Below, in pieces: positions 46,795-55,745 of a DNA stretch of 64,000 bases (positions are counted from its first letter, which is position 1; each line of letters begins with the position of its first letter). Made by a program: the position numbers and the translations under genes. Location of the stretch: NCBI RefSeq assembly GCF_004297125.1, contig NZ_SCVD01000019.1:434001-498000 (forward strand), in the 5' to 3' direction. The notes below the pieces were generated by a model. The model ran no database searches, was not told the origin of the DNA, and worked only from the letters and a program-made list of their open reading frames with translations. This DNA is from Phenylobacterium sp. (GTDB lineage: Bacteria > Pseudomonadota > Alphaproteobacteria > Caulobacterales > Caulobacteraceae).

Positions 46795-49179
46795 CTACAG
46801 CGGCCCCTTGAGGCCCCGGCGTGGCGGGTCGCAGGCGCCGGCCATCCAGCCCAGCATCTCTCCCAGCGCCGCTTCGCGGTCATGGCCGGTCAGCTTTCCG
46901 GCCCTGTCCAGGTCGCGGTAGATGTCGCGGGCTTCGCTCCAAGTCGTGCAGGCTCGACCGTATTCGCCGCCGTTGTAGTAGACGCCGCCGACGCTCTTCA
47001 GGGTGGCGGCCATGCTGCGGCGGGTTCCCGGCGCGTTGTCCGACTGGCTCACGATCTGGCGGTGCGCGGCCAGCACCTCGTCGGCCATGGCGTAGCTCTC
47101 CGCGAACCGACTGAGGTCGGCCAGCACCATGGCGCGCACCTCGCCCACGACCGCGAAGAGGCCGGTCGCGCCGCGGTCCGCCGGGTCCCGCGCCCGCATC
47201 TGACGCGTGATCGCCACGGCCCGGTCCACCGAGGCGTAGGCTTCGGCGTCGCGGTCCAGAGAGCTCAGCACGGCCGCCCGGTACCAGAGCGAGATGGCCA
47301 GCTTGCGAAGGATTTCCGGGGAGTCCGGCTCCCGCTTCGCCAACACCTCGTTGATGGCCACCGCCTGGTCCACGGCCGGCAGCGCCTCGGCGTCGTGGCC
47401 CAGCTCATGATGGGCCTCGGCCCGAAGGCGGAGGATGGCGGAGCGGGCCTTCATCACGCCGGTCTCGTCGCGTAGCGCCGGCGGCAGGCCGGCGATGAAC
47501 GCCTCGGCGCGCCGGAAGGGCTCCAGGCTCTTTGCGTAGGCGCCGTCCCAGCCGTGGGAGTCGCCCTCGGCCTGGATCGCCGTGGCATAGATGCGCGCGA
47601 CCTCGGCGTCGCTGGCCGCGATCGGCCGCAGGATCTGCTGGACCTCGATCGTCTGCTGCCGGGCCAGCGCGATCTCGCTGTTGTTGTAGAGGTTCACCCC
47701 GGCCTGTTCGAGCAGCAGGTCGGCCATCGCGCGGCGCACCTTGGGATCGCCCGGCGCCTCGGCGTAGGCGCGGCGCAGCACCGTCTCGGCCTTCTTGAGC
47801 AGGACGTTGGCGTCGGCGGTCTTGCCGAGCTGGCTCTGCTGGCCGCTGCCGGTGACCTGCGCCAGCCGTACATAGCCGCGCCCCGCCTCCACCCGTACGT
47901 CGAGGGGCGCGTCGGGGTCGGCCGTCAGGGCGTCCAGATAGGTCAGGCCTGTCCGCGCCAGCACGTCGCGCGCCTTGGTCGAGCCCGAGACCTTGCTGAC
48001 CTCGTTGTAGACGTCGAACAGCATGGTGGTGGCGATCCGGCGGGTCTGCTGGAACCGCGCCTCGGCCTCGGCCCGCGCCGCCTCGGCCCGGGCGTTGGCG
48101 ACGAGGGTGACCGCCAGGGCGGCGACCAGCAGCGCGCCCGCCGTCATCGCCCCGCCCACCGCCAACCTATGGCGGCGGACGAACTTGCCGAAGACATAGC
48201 GCCGGCCCCGGTCCATCGCCGCCACTGGGAACCCGGCCCGGTAGGCGGCCACGTCGGCGCGCAAGGCCTCGACGGTGGAATAGCGTGCGGCCGGATCCTC
48301 CGCGGTCGCCCGCCGCACGATGGCGGTCAGTTCGGCGTCGGGCGGATCGCCCCCCGCCAGCCAGGCCAGCACCTGGCCCAGGGAATAGATGTCGGACAGG
48401 GTCGTGGACGGCGCGCCGGAGATCCGCTCAGGCGCGGCGAAACCAGGGGTGTGCAGGCCCCCCTTGCCCGCGGCTGCGCGCGCGTCTCCACCGGTATCGG
48501 TCGCCGGTGAGGAGATCCCGAAGTCGATCAGCTTCGGGCGCCGCGACGTGTCCACCAGGATGTTGGCGAGCGTGATGTCGCCATGCACCACCAGGTTCTG
48601 ATGGGCGAAGGCCACGGCCGCGGCCGCCGCCAGGAACAGGTCCAGCCGGGCGTCACGCGACGGCGCCTCCGCCTCGCGCCAGTCCGCGAGCGGCCGGCCC
48701 TCGACGAACTCCATGACGATGTAGGGCTCGCCGGCCGGCGTTTCGCCGCCGTCGAACAGCCGGGCGATGTTGGGATGCGCGAGCCGGGCGAGGGTCTGCC
48801 GCTCGCGGCGGAAGCGTTCGATCAGCGCGCCGGACAGCGCGCCCGGCCGGATCACCTTGATCGCCACCGTGTGCTCGAAATCGCCGGCCGCGCGCTCGCC
48901 GCGATAGACGGCTCCCATCCCGCCCTGGCCGATCAGGCCGGTGATGCGGTACGCGCCGATCCGCTCGGGTGGGGGGCCGTCACCGGCCTTCGCCTGCGCG
49001 CCGCCGGTGGCGAACGCCACGGCCGCGTCCGCCCCTCCGCCCAGCAGCGCCGCGGCCCGCTCGCGCACCGCCGCCGGCGCCTTCTGTTCCGCAATCCATG
49101 CCGCCCGGGCGTCCGAAGGTTGCGCCATCGCCTGCTCCAGCAGGTCGAGTGCGCGCGCCTCGTTGGAGCGGCTAACCAT
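46795..49179 (-). CDS. Membrane Ser/Thr protein kinase with TPR extracytoplasmic region
   Basis: 794 residues. Kinase domain about 73-330: P-loop IGQGGMGAVYRG, VAIK Lys108, catalytic loop VVHGDITLANILVD (Asp201) and metal-binding DFG (Asp219). The usual HRD is HGD, making it a non-RD kinase, and the loop Lys is Thr. A membrane helix is near 345-366 (GGAMTAGALLVAALAVTLVA). The rest is TPR-like helical repeats, presumably periplasmic. It overlaps the upstream ECF sigma gene by 8 bases; kinases of this layout commonly pair with such sigma factors. Confidence 0.87.
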   Translation of the reverse strand: MVSRSNEARALDLLEQAMAQPSDARAAWIAEQKAPAAVRERAAALLGGGADAAVAFATGGAQAKAGDGPPPERIGAYRITGLIGQGGMGAVYRGERAAGDFEHTVAIKVIRPGALSGALIERFRRERQTLARLAHPNIARLFDGGETPAGEPYIVMEFVEGRPLADWREAEAPSRDARLDLFLAAAAAVAFAHQNLVVHGDITLANILVDTSRRPKLIDFGISSPATDTGGDARAAAGKGGLHTPGFAAPERISGAPSTTLSDIYSLGQVLAWLAGGDPPDAELTAIVRRATAEDPAARYSTVEALRADVAAYRAGFPVAAMDRGRRYVFGKFVRRHRLAVGGAMTAGALLVAALAVTLVANARAEAARAEAEARFQQTRRIATTMLFDVYNEVSKVSGSTKARDVLARTGLTYLDALTADPDAPLDVRVEAGRGYVRLAQVTGSGQQSQLGKTADANVLLKKAETVLRRAYAEAPGDPKVRRAMADLLLEQAGVNLYNNSEIALARQQTIEVQQILRPIAASDAEVARIYATAIQAEGDSHGWDGAYAKSLEPFRRAEAFIAGLPPALRDETGVMKARSAILRLRAEAHHELGHDAEALPAVDQAVAINEVLAKREPDSPEILRKLAISLWYRAAVLSSLDRDAEAYASVDRAVAITRQMRARDPADRGATGLFAVVGEVRAMVLADLSRFAESYAMADEVLAAHRQIVSQSDNAPGTRRSMAATLKSVGGVYYNGGEYGRACTTWSEARDIYRDLDRAGKLTGHDREAALGEMLGWMAGACDPPRRGLKGPL

Positions 49180-49735
49180 GCTGCGGCTGCAGCGCCTCGT
49201 AGAGCCAGAGCCTCGCCGCCTGCCACCGCCGCTTCACCGTCGATTCCGACAGCTCCAGCACCACGGCGATGTCGGCGATCTCCATGCCGCCGAAGTAGCG
49301 CATCTCGACGATGTCGGCCCGCTCTCGGTCGATCTTCGCCAGGCGTTCCAGGGCCTCGTTGACCTCCTCCAGGTCGGCGTTGCCGACGTCGGGGATATTG
49401 GTGCGCAGCTCAACCTTCTGGTGCTGGCGCTTGTTGCGGCTCTTGGCGCGCACATGCTCCACCAGGGCCCGACGCATCATCACCGAGGTCAGGGCCATGA
49501 AGTGGGCGCGGTCCTGCCAGTCGATCTGCTCCAGCACGATCAGCTTCAGGATGGTCTCGTGAACCAGGTCGCCGACCGACAGCGAGACGTTCCGCTCGCC
49601 CCGCAGCATGGCCGCCGCGCTCTGCGTCAGGGCGCCGTAGAGGATGTCGAACAGGCGGTCGCGGGCGGATCGGTCGCCGCGCCGCCAGGCGGCCAGCAAC
49701 ACGCGTACTTCGTCGTTGTCAGCCCGCCCCAACAT
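49172..49735 (-). CDS. ECF-type RNA polymerase sigma factor (SigX6-like)
   Basis: 187 residues. Sigma region 2 spans about 20-95 (LSVGDLVHETILKLIVLEQIDWQDRAHFMALTSVMMRRALVEHVRAK) and region 4 about 125-180 with HTH MEIADIAVVLELSESTVKRRWQAARLWLYEAL. DLVHETILKL and FMALTSVMMRRALVEHVR match the TIGR02999-type ECF subgroup, often encoded beside Ser/Thr kinases rather than membrane anti-sigma factors. Co-translated with the kinase downstream, which probably controls it by phosphorylation. Confidence 0.88.
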   Translation of the reverse strand: MLGRADNDEVRVLLAAWRRGDRSARDRLFDILYGALTQSAAAMLRGERNVSLSVGDLVHETILKLIVLEQIDWQDRAHFMALTSVMMRRALVEHVRAKSRNKRQHQKVELRTNIPDVGNADLEEVNEALERLAKIDRERADIVEMRYFGGMEIADIAVVLELSESTVKRRWQAARLWLYEALQPQHG

Positions 49736-49948
49736 GGCCGCGATAGTGAGAACGCGTTACGCCGCTGGCAAGCGCGCGCACGTCTTGAGAGAAAAATCTT
49801 CCGGCGGTGGCCCGTGGCGCCTCGTTTCGACGCCTATGCCTGATGAGCGGGCCCCGTGTCGGTCCGTTCTCATCGGGCGCCGCCCGGTCCGAGCGGACCG
49901 TGTCTCCGCGAAAGGCCGGCGGCGTCCGATCCAGTCGGCGGCTGGCGT

Positions 49949-50161
49949 TTAGTCCTCGGCCTTCACCGGCGCGCCCTTCGGCGGCCAGACGCGGACGGCG
50001 ACGGCGATGGTCACCGAGCCCAGCACGGCGGCGCCGGCCCCGGCCCACTGGACCGCGTTCATGCCGATGGCGGCGTAGTGGCCGGTCATGGCGCCCGACA
50101 GGAAGACGAGACAGGCCGAACCCCACTCGATCAGGTCTTTTCTCGTGATGTCGAAAGTCAT
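49949..50161 (-). CDS. Small membrane protein, unknown function
   Basis: 70 residues. Two hydrophobic segments (IEWGSACLVFLSGAMTGHYAAIG, MNAVQWAGAGAAVLGSVTIAVAV) between a charged N-terminus (MTFDITRKD) and a short basic/acidic tail. Codon usage fits real genes here. No family recognised. Could be a small inner-membrane regulator. Lies between the sigma factor (213-base gap) and the ABC permease. Confidence 0.55.
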   Translation of the reverse strand: MTFDITRKDLIEWGSACLVFLSGAMTGHYAAIGMNAVQWAGAGAAVLGSVTIAVAVRVWPPKGAPVKAED

Positions 50162-50269
50162 GCGTCGGCTCCGGCGGAGGGCGGTTTTGGCGTCGAGCCA
50201 AGATCGCCCCTGGTGGATGCCAAAACCTTACCTGCGGGGCGATGCGACACTGTTGCGCAGGGGCGCGAT

Positions 50270-52786
50270 CTATTCGCTCCTGAGCGCCGGCGCCGGTCTT
50301 TTGGACAGCGCCTGGAACGAGGCGAGCAGGCCGCCCACGCCGGCAAGGCCCGACGCCGCGGCGAGCAGGGCCGCCACGCCGCCCCAGTCCACGCTCCACT
50401 TCGCCTCGAACACCTGGGTCACCACCGGCCAGGCCGCCGCATAGCCCAGGCCCACCCCCGCGGCGCCGGCGATCAGTCCCACCAGGCCGTATTCGATCAC
50501 ATAGGCCGACAGCACCTGGACGCGGCTGGCGCCGAGCACCTTCAGGATCGCGGCTTCCCGCGTCCGCTCCTGGGCCCGCGCCGCGATGGCGCCGGCCAGC
50601 ACCAGCAGCGCCGCCATCAGGGCCACGGCCGCCGCGCCGCGCACGGCCAGCGCCACCCGGTCGAACATTTCGGTGGCGGCTTCCAACTGCTCGCGCACCG
50701 AGATGACGTTCACCTCGGGAAAGTCGGCGCCCAGGGCGCGGACGATCCGCCGCTCCTCGGCCAGGCTGGCCTTGGCGATGGCCACGTGCCGCGGCGTGGC
50801 GCCTTCCAGGGCGTTGGGCGTCAGCACCAGGGGGAAGCCGGCGCCGAAGCTGCCGAAGTCCACGCGCCGGATGGCGGCCACCCTCGCATCGATCTCGGCG
50901 CCCAGCACCGAGAGCTTGATCACGTCGCCGATCTTCAGGGCGCCGCCCTCGGCCGGGTCGCGAGAGACGGCGACCAGCGGCGGGCCCGCATAGTTCGCAG
51001 GCCACCACTTGCCCTGGAACACGCCCGAGTTCGGCGGCTCCGGCCCCAGCGCCGACAGGCTGACGTCGTTGTCGTAGGCCCAGCGTGCGCCAGCCGGGAT
51101 CTTGTCGATGTCCACCGGCACGCCGCGGACGGCCAGGATGCGGCCGGTGAAGAACGGGGCGCGCAGATAGGTGTCCTGGTCCGGCGTGCGACCGAACGCG
51201 CGGGCCACCTCGGCGTCGAAGGCCGCGACCCGTTCGCCGGGGATTTCGGTGAAGATCAGGGCCGGGGCGGTCTGGGGCGCCACGACGGAGATCTGCCGCA
51301 GCAGGCTGGACTGGATCAGCACCACGGCGGCCAGCAGGGCCACGCCCAGACCGATGGCGGGCGCCGCCGTCCGCGCCGCCGAGCGGGGGCCGGCCAGGTT
51401 GGCGAGCGCGATCCGCACCGCGCCGCGCGTGCCGCCGCGCAGCCGGCCGGCCAGCTTCGCCGCGCCCCAGCCGAACGCCCACAGGACGGCGAAGGCCGCC
51501 GCGACGCCAGCGATCATGATGCTGGCCGCCAGCGGGGTGGGCGCCGTGACGATCGCCAGCCCGCCGAGGCCCAGCGCCGCTAGGATCGCACCGGCCAGCT
51601 CGGGTCCGAAGCTCAGGCGTCCCGACAGGTCGCTGCGGAACAGGCTGGCCGGCGGCGTGGTCCTGGCCCGCGCCAGGGGCGCCAGCGAGAACGCCGCCGC
51701 CGACAGCAGCCCGAAGGCCGCGGCGCGGGCCAGGGGCCACGGATAGATCGCGAACAGCGCCGGCACGGGCAGCTCGTCCTGGATCACGGCGCCCAGGATC
51801 AGCGGCGTCGCCGCGCCCGCCACCAGGCCGATCGCGATCCCGGCCAGCGCCAGCAGGCCGATCTGGGCGATATACATGTCGCGGATCAGGCCGCTCTCGG
51901 CGCCCAGCGCCTTGAGTGTCGCGATGGCCGGCTTGCGGCCGTCCACATAGGCGCTCACCGCCCCGAACACCCCCAGCCCGCCGGCCACCAGCGAGGCCAG
52001 GCCGATGAAGCCCAGGAAGTACTCCAGTTGGTCGATCACCCGGCTCACGCCTGGCGCGGCGTCGTTGCGGTCGCGGATGCGGAAGAAGCCCTTCATGCTG
52101 GCGCGGACCTCCGCCTTGGCCTGGGCCAGCGGCAGGTCGGGCCGCAGCGAGATCCGCACCGTTTCGCCGAACGGCAGGCCGGGCTGCAGGAAGCCGCCCT
52201 GTTCCAGCGCGCCGACCCGGGTCAGCACCCGCGGGCCCAGCGAGAAGCCCCGTGACAGCCGGTCGGGCTCCTGCTCCAGCACCGCCCCAACCCGCATCGG
52301 CACATTGCCAACCAGGAAGCGGTCGCCCACCTTGATGTGCAGGCGGTCCAGCAGCGCCTGTTCCACCACCGCCCCCCAGACGCCATCCCGAGGCGCGAGC
52401 GCCGCGGCCAGCGACGCCGCGCCGCGGATCGTCACCTCGCCCGCCAGCGGGTAGGCCTGGTCCACCCCGCGCAGCTCCACCAGCCGCCGCTCGCCGCTGG
52501 GCGCCTCGGCCATCGCCTGGGAGGCGGCGGCGTAGGTCGTCTTCCCGAGCTTGTTCAGCCAGCCGCGCTCGACCGGCGTGAACCGACGCTGGCTGGCCGA
52601 GACGGCCATGTCGCCGCCCAGGATCTCGCGGGCCTGGGTGGCCAAGCCTTGCCGGAACGCCTCCGCGGTCGAACTGGCCGCGGCGATCGCCGCCACGCCC
52701 AGCGCCAGGCAGGCTAGGAAGATGCGGAAGCCCTTGACCCCGCTCCGGAGTTCGCGCGCCGCGAAGCGCAGCCACAGGGGGATCAC
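50270..52786 (-). CDS. FtsX-type ABC transporter permease (YbbP-like)
   Basis: 838 residues from GTG 52786, overlapping the ATPase stop. Ten-helix MacB/FtsX large permease: an N-terminal helix (FRIFLACLALGVAAIAAASS), a periplasmic MacB-type region, a first FtsX domain (FIGLASLVAGGLGVFGAVSAYVDGRKPAIATLKALG), a central helix pair, a second periplasmic region and a C-terminal FtsX domain (RAQERTREAAILKVLGASR). This is the YbbP/YbbM-type layout associated with YbbA. Likely mechanotransmission or lipid/lipoprotein extraction rather than solute transport. Confidence 0.88.
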   Translation of the reverse strand: MIPLWLRFAARELRSGVKGFRIFLACLALGVAAIAAASSTAEAFRQGLATQAREILGGDMAVSASQRRFTPVERGWLNKLGKTTYAAASQAMAEAPSGERRLVELRGVDQAYPLAGEVTIRGAASLAAALAPRDGVWGAVVEQALLDRLHIKVGDRFLVGNVPMRVGAVLEQEPDRLSRGFSLGPRVLTRVGALEQGGFLQPGLPFGETVRISLRPDLPLAQAKAEVRASMKGFFRIRDRNDAAPGVSRVIDQLEYFLGFIGLASLVAGGLGVFGAVSAYVDGRKPAIATLKALGAESGLIRDMYIAQIGLLALAGIAIGLVAGAATPLILGAVIQDELPVPALFAIYPWPLARAAAFGLLSAAAFSLAPLARARTTPPASLFRSDLSGRLSFGPELAGAILAALGLGGLAIVTAPTPLAASIMIAGVAAAFAVLWAFGWGAAKLAGRLRGGTRGAVRIALANLAGPRSAARTAAPAIGLGVALLAAVVLIQSSLLRQISVVAPQTAPALIFTEIPGERVAAFDAEVARAFGRTPDQDTYLRAPFFTGRILAVRGVPVDIDKIPAGARWAYDNDVSLSALGPEPPNSGVFQGKWWPANYAGPPLVAVSRDPAEGGALKIGDVIKLSVLGAEIDARVAAIRRVDFGSFGAGFPLVLTPNALEGATPRHVAIAKASLAEERRIVRALGADFPEVNVISVREQLEAATEMFDRVALAVRGAAAVALMAALLVLAGAIAARAQERTREAAILKVLGASRVQVLSAYVIEYGLVGLIAGAAGVGLGYAAAWPVVTQVFEAKWSVDWGGVAALLAAASGLAGVGGLLASFQALSKRPAPALRSE

Positions 52787-53475
52787 GCCGCCTCCACGGG
52801 CCGGCCATCGCGAAGCGTCACGACCCGCTGCGCGCGCGCCGCCAACGCCGGGTCGTGGGTGACCAGCAGCAGCGCAGCCCCAGTGTGCTCCACCAGCTCG
52901 AACAGCAGGCCGGCGACGTGGCGGGCGTTGCTGGAGTCGAGATTGCCGGTGGGCTCGTCGGCGAACAGCAGGGCGGGCGAGGGGGCCAGCGCGCGGGCCA
53001 GGGCCACCCGCTGCTGCTCGCCGCCCGAGAGCTGGTGCGGATAGTGCCGCGCCCGGGCGGCCAGGCCCACGCGGTCCAGCCAGGCGCGCGCCTCGGCCAT
53101 GGCGTCGGGCCGACGCGCGATCTCCATCGGCGCGGCCACGTTCTCCTCGGCCGTCATGTTGGGCAGCAGGTGGAAGGACTGGAAGACCAGGCTGACCCTG
53201 CCGCGCCGCAGCTTCGCCCGACCGTCCTCGTCCAGCTTCCCCAGGTCGCGGCCGAACAGGGTGACCTTGCCGGCGCTGGGCCGCTCCAGGCCGGCCGCCA
53301 CTGCGATCAGCGACGACTTGCCCGACCCCGACGGCCCCACCAGCGCCACACGTTCGCCATCGGCCAGGGTCAGATCGAGATTGCGCAGGATCTCGACGGG
53401 TCCTGCCGCGGACGGCAACGTCAGGCCCACATCCTCGAGGACCAGCGGCGGCGTATCGTTCAAGCAAGACCCCAA
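52783..53475 (-). CDS. ABC transporter ATP-binding protein (YbbA/LolD-like)
   Basis: 230 residues from TTG 53475; TTG 53463 is an alternative. Walker A LVGPSGSGKSSLI, signature LSGGEQQRVALARALA, Walker B LLFADEPTGNLDS and switch THD. The LolD/MacB subfamily signature DEPTGNLDS agrees with the partner permease. Divergent from the TesA-like esterase gene, the same arrangement as tesA-ybbAP in E. coli, which supports the assignment. Confidence 0.93.
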   Translation of the reverse strand: MGSCLNDTPPLVLEDVGLTLPSAAGPVEILRNLDLTLADGERVALVGPSGSGKSSLIAVAAGLERPSAGKVTLFGRDLGKLDEDGRAKLRRGRVSLVFQSFHLLPNMTAEENVAAPMEIARRPDAMAEARAWLDRVGLAARARHYPHQLSGGEQQRVALARALAPSPALLFADEPTGNLDSSNARHVAGLLFELVEHTGAALLLVTHDPALAARAQRVVTLRDGRPVEAA

Positions 53476-53514
53476 CAGTTGAGCGGCGGACCCGTTCTCT
53501 TACATAGGACGTTC

Positions 53515-54150
53515 ATGGCCGAGCCAAGACCTACCCGCCGCGCGCTCATCGCATTGCCCCTGGTGTTCGCCGCCGGGCCGGCGCTCGCGGCGCGCGCCAA
53601 GGTGGTGACCGTGCTGGGCGACAGCATCACCGCCGGCTACGGCCTGCCCGCCGCCGCGGCCCTGCCGGCCCAGCTGCAGCTCGCCCTGCGCAAGCTGGGC
53701 GTCGACGCCCTGGTCCGCGCCGCCGGGGTCAGCGGAGACACCACCGCCGGCGGCCTCTCCCGCGTGGACTTCAGCGTGCGCAAGGACACCGACCTGACCG
53801 TCGTCGCCCTGGGCGCCAACGACCTGCTCCAGGGCCAGGACCCCAGGCGCACCCGCGCCAACCTGGATGGCATCATCCGGAAGCTGCAGGCCCGCCGCAT
53901 CGGCGTGGTGCTGGCGGGCATCATGGCGCCGGTGGAGATCGGCGGCGGCTACGCCCGCGACTTCAATGCGGTCTTTCCGGCGCTGGCCCGGGCCCACCGC
54001 GTGCCGCTGTATCCCAACCTGCTGGACGGCGTCGCCCGGCAGCGCGCCCTGAACCAGCCGGACGGCATCCACCCCAACGCCCAAGGCGCCCGGATCATCG
54101 CCGCGCGCCTGGCCCCCACCGTCGCGAAAGCCCTGGCCGCGCGGGGTTAG
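53515..54150 (+). CDS. tesA: GDSL-type arylesterase/lysophospholipase (TesA-like)
   Basis: 211 residues from ATG 53515 with AGGA upstream. A twin-arginine-like signal sequence (TRRALIALPLVFAAGPALAA) is followed by an SGNH hydrolase domain: block I VLGDSITAGYGL (Ser37), block II GVSGDTTAGG, block III ALGANDLLQG and block V DGIHPNAQG (Asp183, His186). Periplasmic thioesterase/lysophospholipase. Adjacent and divergent to ybbA-like and ybbP-like genes, as in other proteobacteria. Confidence 0.93.
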   Translation: MAEPRPTRRALIALPLVFAAGPALAARAKVVTVLGDSITAGYGLPAAAALPAQLQLALRKLGVDALVRAAGVSGDTTAGGLSRVDFSVRKDTDLTVVALGANDLLQGQDPRRTRANLDGIIRKLQARRIGVVLAGIMAPVEIGGGYARDFNAVFPALARAHRVPLYPNLLDGVARQRALNQPDGIHPNAQGARIIAARLAPTVAKALAARG

Positions 54151-54158
54151 GGCGACGG

Positions 54159-55745
54159 CTATCCGACCGACCTGCGCACGGTGCGGCTGAGGTCGTCGAT
54201 CGTGACCGGCTTGCGCAGCACCACCGCGTCGGGGATCTGATCCAGGGCCAGCGAGTCCGCATAGCCGCTGCAGAACACGATCGGCAGGTGCGGGTGGCGC
54301 GCGCGCATGCGGTGAGCCACTTCCGCGCCCGTCATCCCCGGCATGGCGTAGTCCAGCACCACGGCGTCGGGCGGGTCGGCGTCCACCATGGCCAGGCCCG
54401 AGGCTCCGTTGGAGGCGCTGCGCACCGCGAAGCCCTCGCTGTAAAGCCCGTCGCAGAGGATCTGGCGCACCTGGTCGTCGTCGTCGATCACCACCACGCT
54501 CAGGCCGTGGCCCGGGGGCGCGGTGGGCGGCGCGGCGCGGGCCGGCGGCTCGGCGGCGGGGGCCTCGGCCCGGGGCAGGACGATGCGCACGGTCGTGCCG
54601 GCGCCGGGCGTGCTCTCGATCTGACAGGTTCCGCCGCACTGCCGGGCGAACGCCGCCACCTGGGCCAGGCCCAGGCCCGAGCCCTGGTGGGCCTTGGTGG
54701 TGAAGAACGGCTCGGTGGCTCGGGCCAGAACCTCCGGCGACATCCCCGTTCCGGCGTCGTTGACTTCGATCGTGACCGCCTCGGTGTCCGAACGGGTCCG
54801 CAACCGGATCGCACCGCCGTCCGGCATGGCGTCGCGGGCGTTGACCACCAGGTTCAACACCGCCAGTTCGAGCTGCGTGGTGTCGCTGTTCGACCACACG
54901 GGCCCGGCCGCCAGGTCCATCTCCAGGACGAACTCCGCGCTCAGCGCGTGGCGCAGCAGGCCGTCGCTGCTCCGCAGGGTCGCGTCCACGTCCACCGCCC
55001 GCAGGTTCAGGCGCTGGGTGCGCGAGAAGGCCAGCAGATGGCCCGCCACCTTGGCCCCGCGATGCGCGGCCTCCAGGGCGGTGTCGACGAAGCGCCGGTG
55101 CGGCTCGGTCTCGTCGATCGTCCGCTGCAGCAGTTCCAGGTAGCCGATGATCGGGGTCAGCAGGTTGTTGAAGTCGTGCGCCACGCCGCCGGTCAGCCGT
55201 CCGATCGCCTCGACCTTCTGCGCCTGCATCAGCGCCTGCTCGGCCAGCACACGTTCGGCGGCCTGGCGGTCCACCTCCTCCAGGGCCTGCTCCAGCTCGG
55301 CGGTCCGCGCGCGCAGGCCCTGCTCCAGCCTGGCGTTCTCGCGCCGCAGTTCGCGCACCGTGAGCGCCCGCGAGATGACCGGCAGCAGGGTGCTGAGCCG
55401 CAGCGGCTTCAGCACATAGTCCATCGCGCCTTCGCGCATCGCCTCCACCGCCGAGGTGATGCTGCCCTCGCCGGTCATGATCACCACCGCCAGGTCGGGA
55501 TCGCGGGCGCGCAGCTCGTGCATCAGCGTCATGCCGCCGATGCCCGGCATGACCAGGTCGGTCAGCAGCAGGTCGAAGGCGTCGCGCTGGAACGCCGCCA
55601 GCGCCGCCGTGGGGTCGGTGAAGCCCGCCACCTCGTAGCCTTGGCCGCTGAGTGTCGACTGGAGGGCCTCCAGGTTCGCCGCCTCGTCGTCGACGATCAT
55701 CAGCCGTGGCGGGCCGCCATCCGCCGGGGCGTCGAGGCGGCTCAT
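54159..55745 (-). CDS. Soluble hybrid histidine kinase (REC-HisKA-HATPase-REC)
   Basis: 528 residues from ATG 55745, overlapping the upstream kinase stop (ATGA). The N-terminal receiver has Asp63 (LLLTDLVMPGIGG) and Lys in VLKPL; a coiled-coil linker (ALTVRELRRENARLEQGL) follows. The HisKA phospho-His is in GGVAHDFNNLLTPI. HATPase has LNLVVNARDAMPDGG, FFTTKAHQGSGLGLAQVAAFA. The C-terminal receiver has its Asp in VVLDYAMPGMTG. No membrane helix, so it likely receives phosphate or signals from the membrane kinase encoded just upstream. Output regulator not in the window. Confidence 0.88.
   Translation of the reverse strand: MSRLDAPADGGPPRLMIVDDEAANLEALQSTLSGQGYEVAGFTDPTAALAAFQRDAFDLLLTDLVMPGIGGMTLMHELRARDPDLAVVIMTGEGSITSAVEAMREGAMDYVLKPLRLSTLLPVISRALTVRELRRENARLEQGLRARTAELEQALEEVDRQAAERVLAEQALMQAQKVEAIGRLTGGVAHDFNNLLTPIIGYLELLQRTIDETEPHRRFVDTALEAAHRGAKVAGHLLAFSRTQRLNLRAVDVDATLRSSDGLLRHALSAEFVLEMDLAAGPVWSNSDTTQLELAVLNLVVNARDAMPDGGAIRLRTRSDTEAVTIEVNDAGTGMSPEVLARATEPFFTTKAHQGSGLGLAQVAAFARQCGGTCQIESTPGAGTTVRIVLPRAEAPAAEPPARAAPPTAPPGHGLSVVVIDDDDQVRQILCDGLYSEGFAVRSASNGASGLAMVDADPPDAVVLDYAMPGMTGAEVAHRMRARHPHLPIVFCSGYADSLALDQIPDAVVLRKPVTIDDLSRTVRRSVG

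Noticed and set aside
49719..52808. Long minus-strand frame over the YbbP-like gene
   Set aside because: Different frame from the FtsX-domain protein; Gly/Arg/Ala-rich with no motif.
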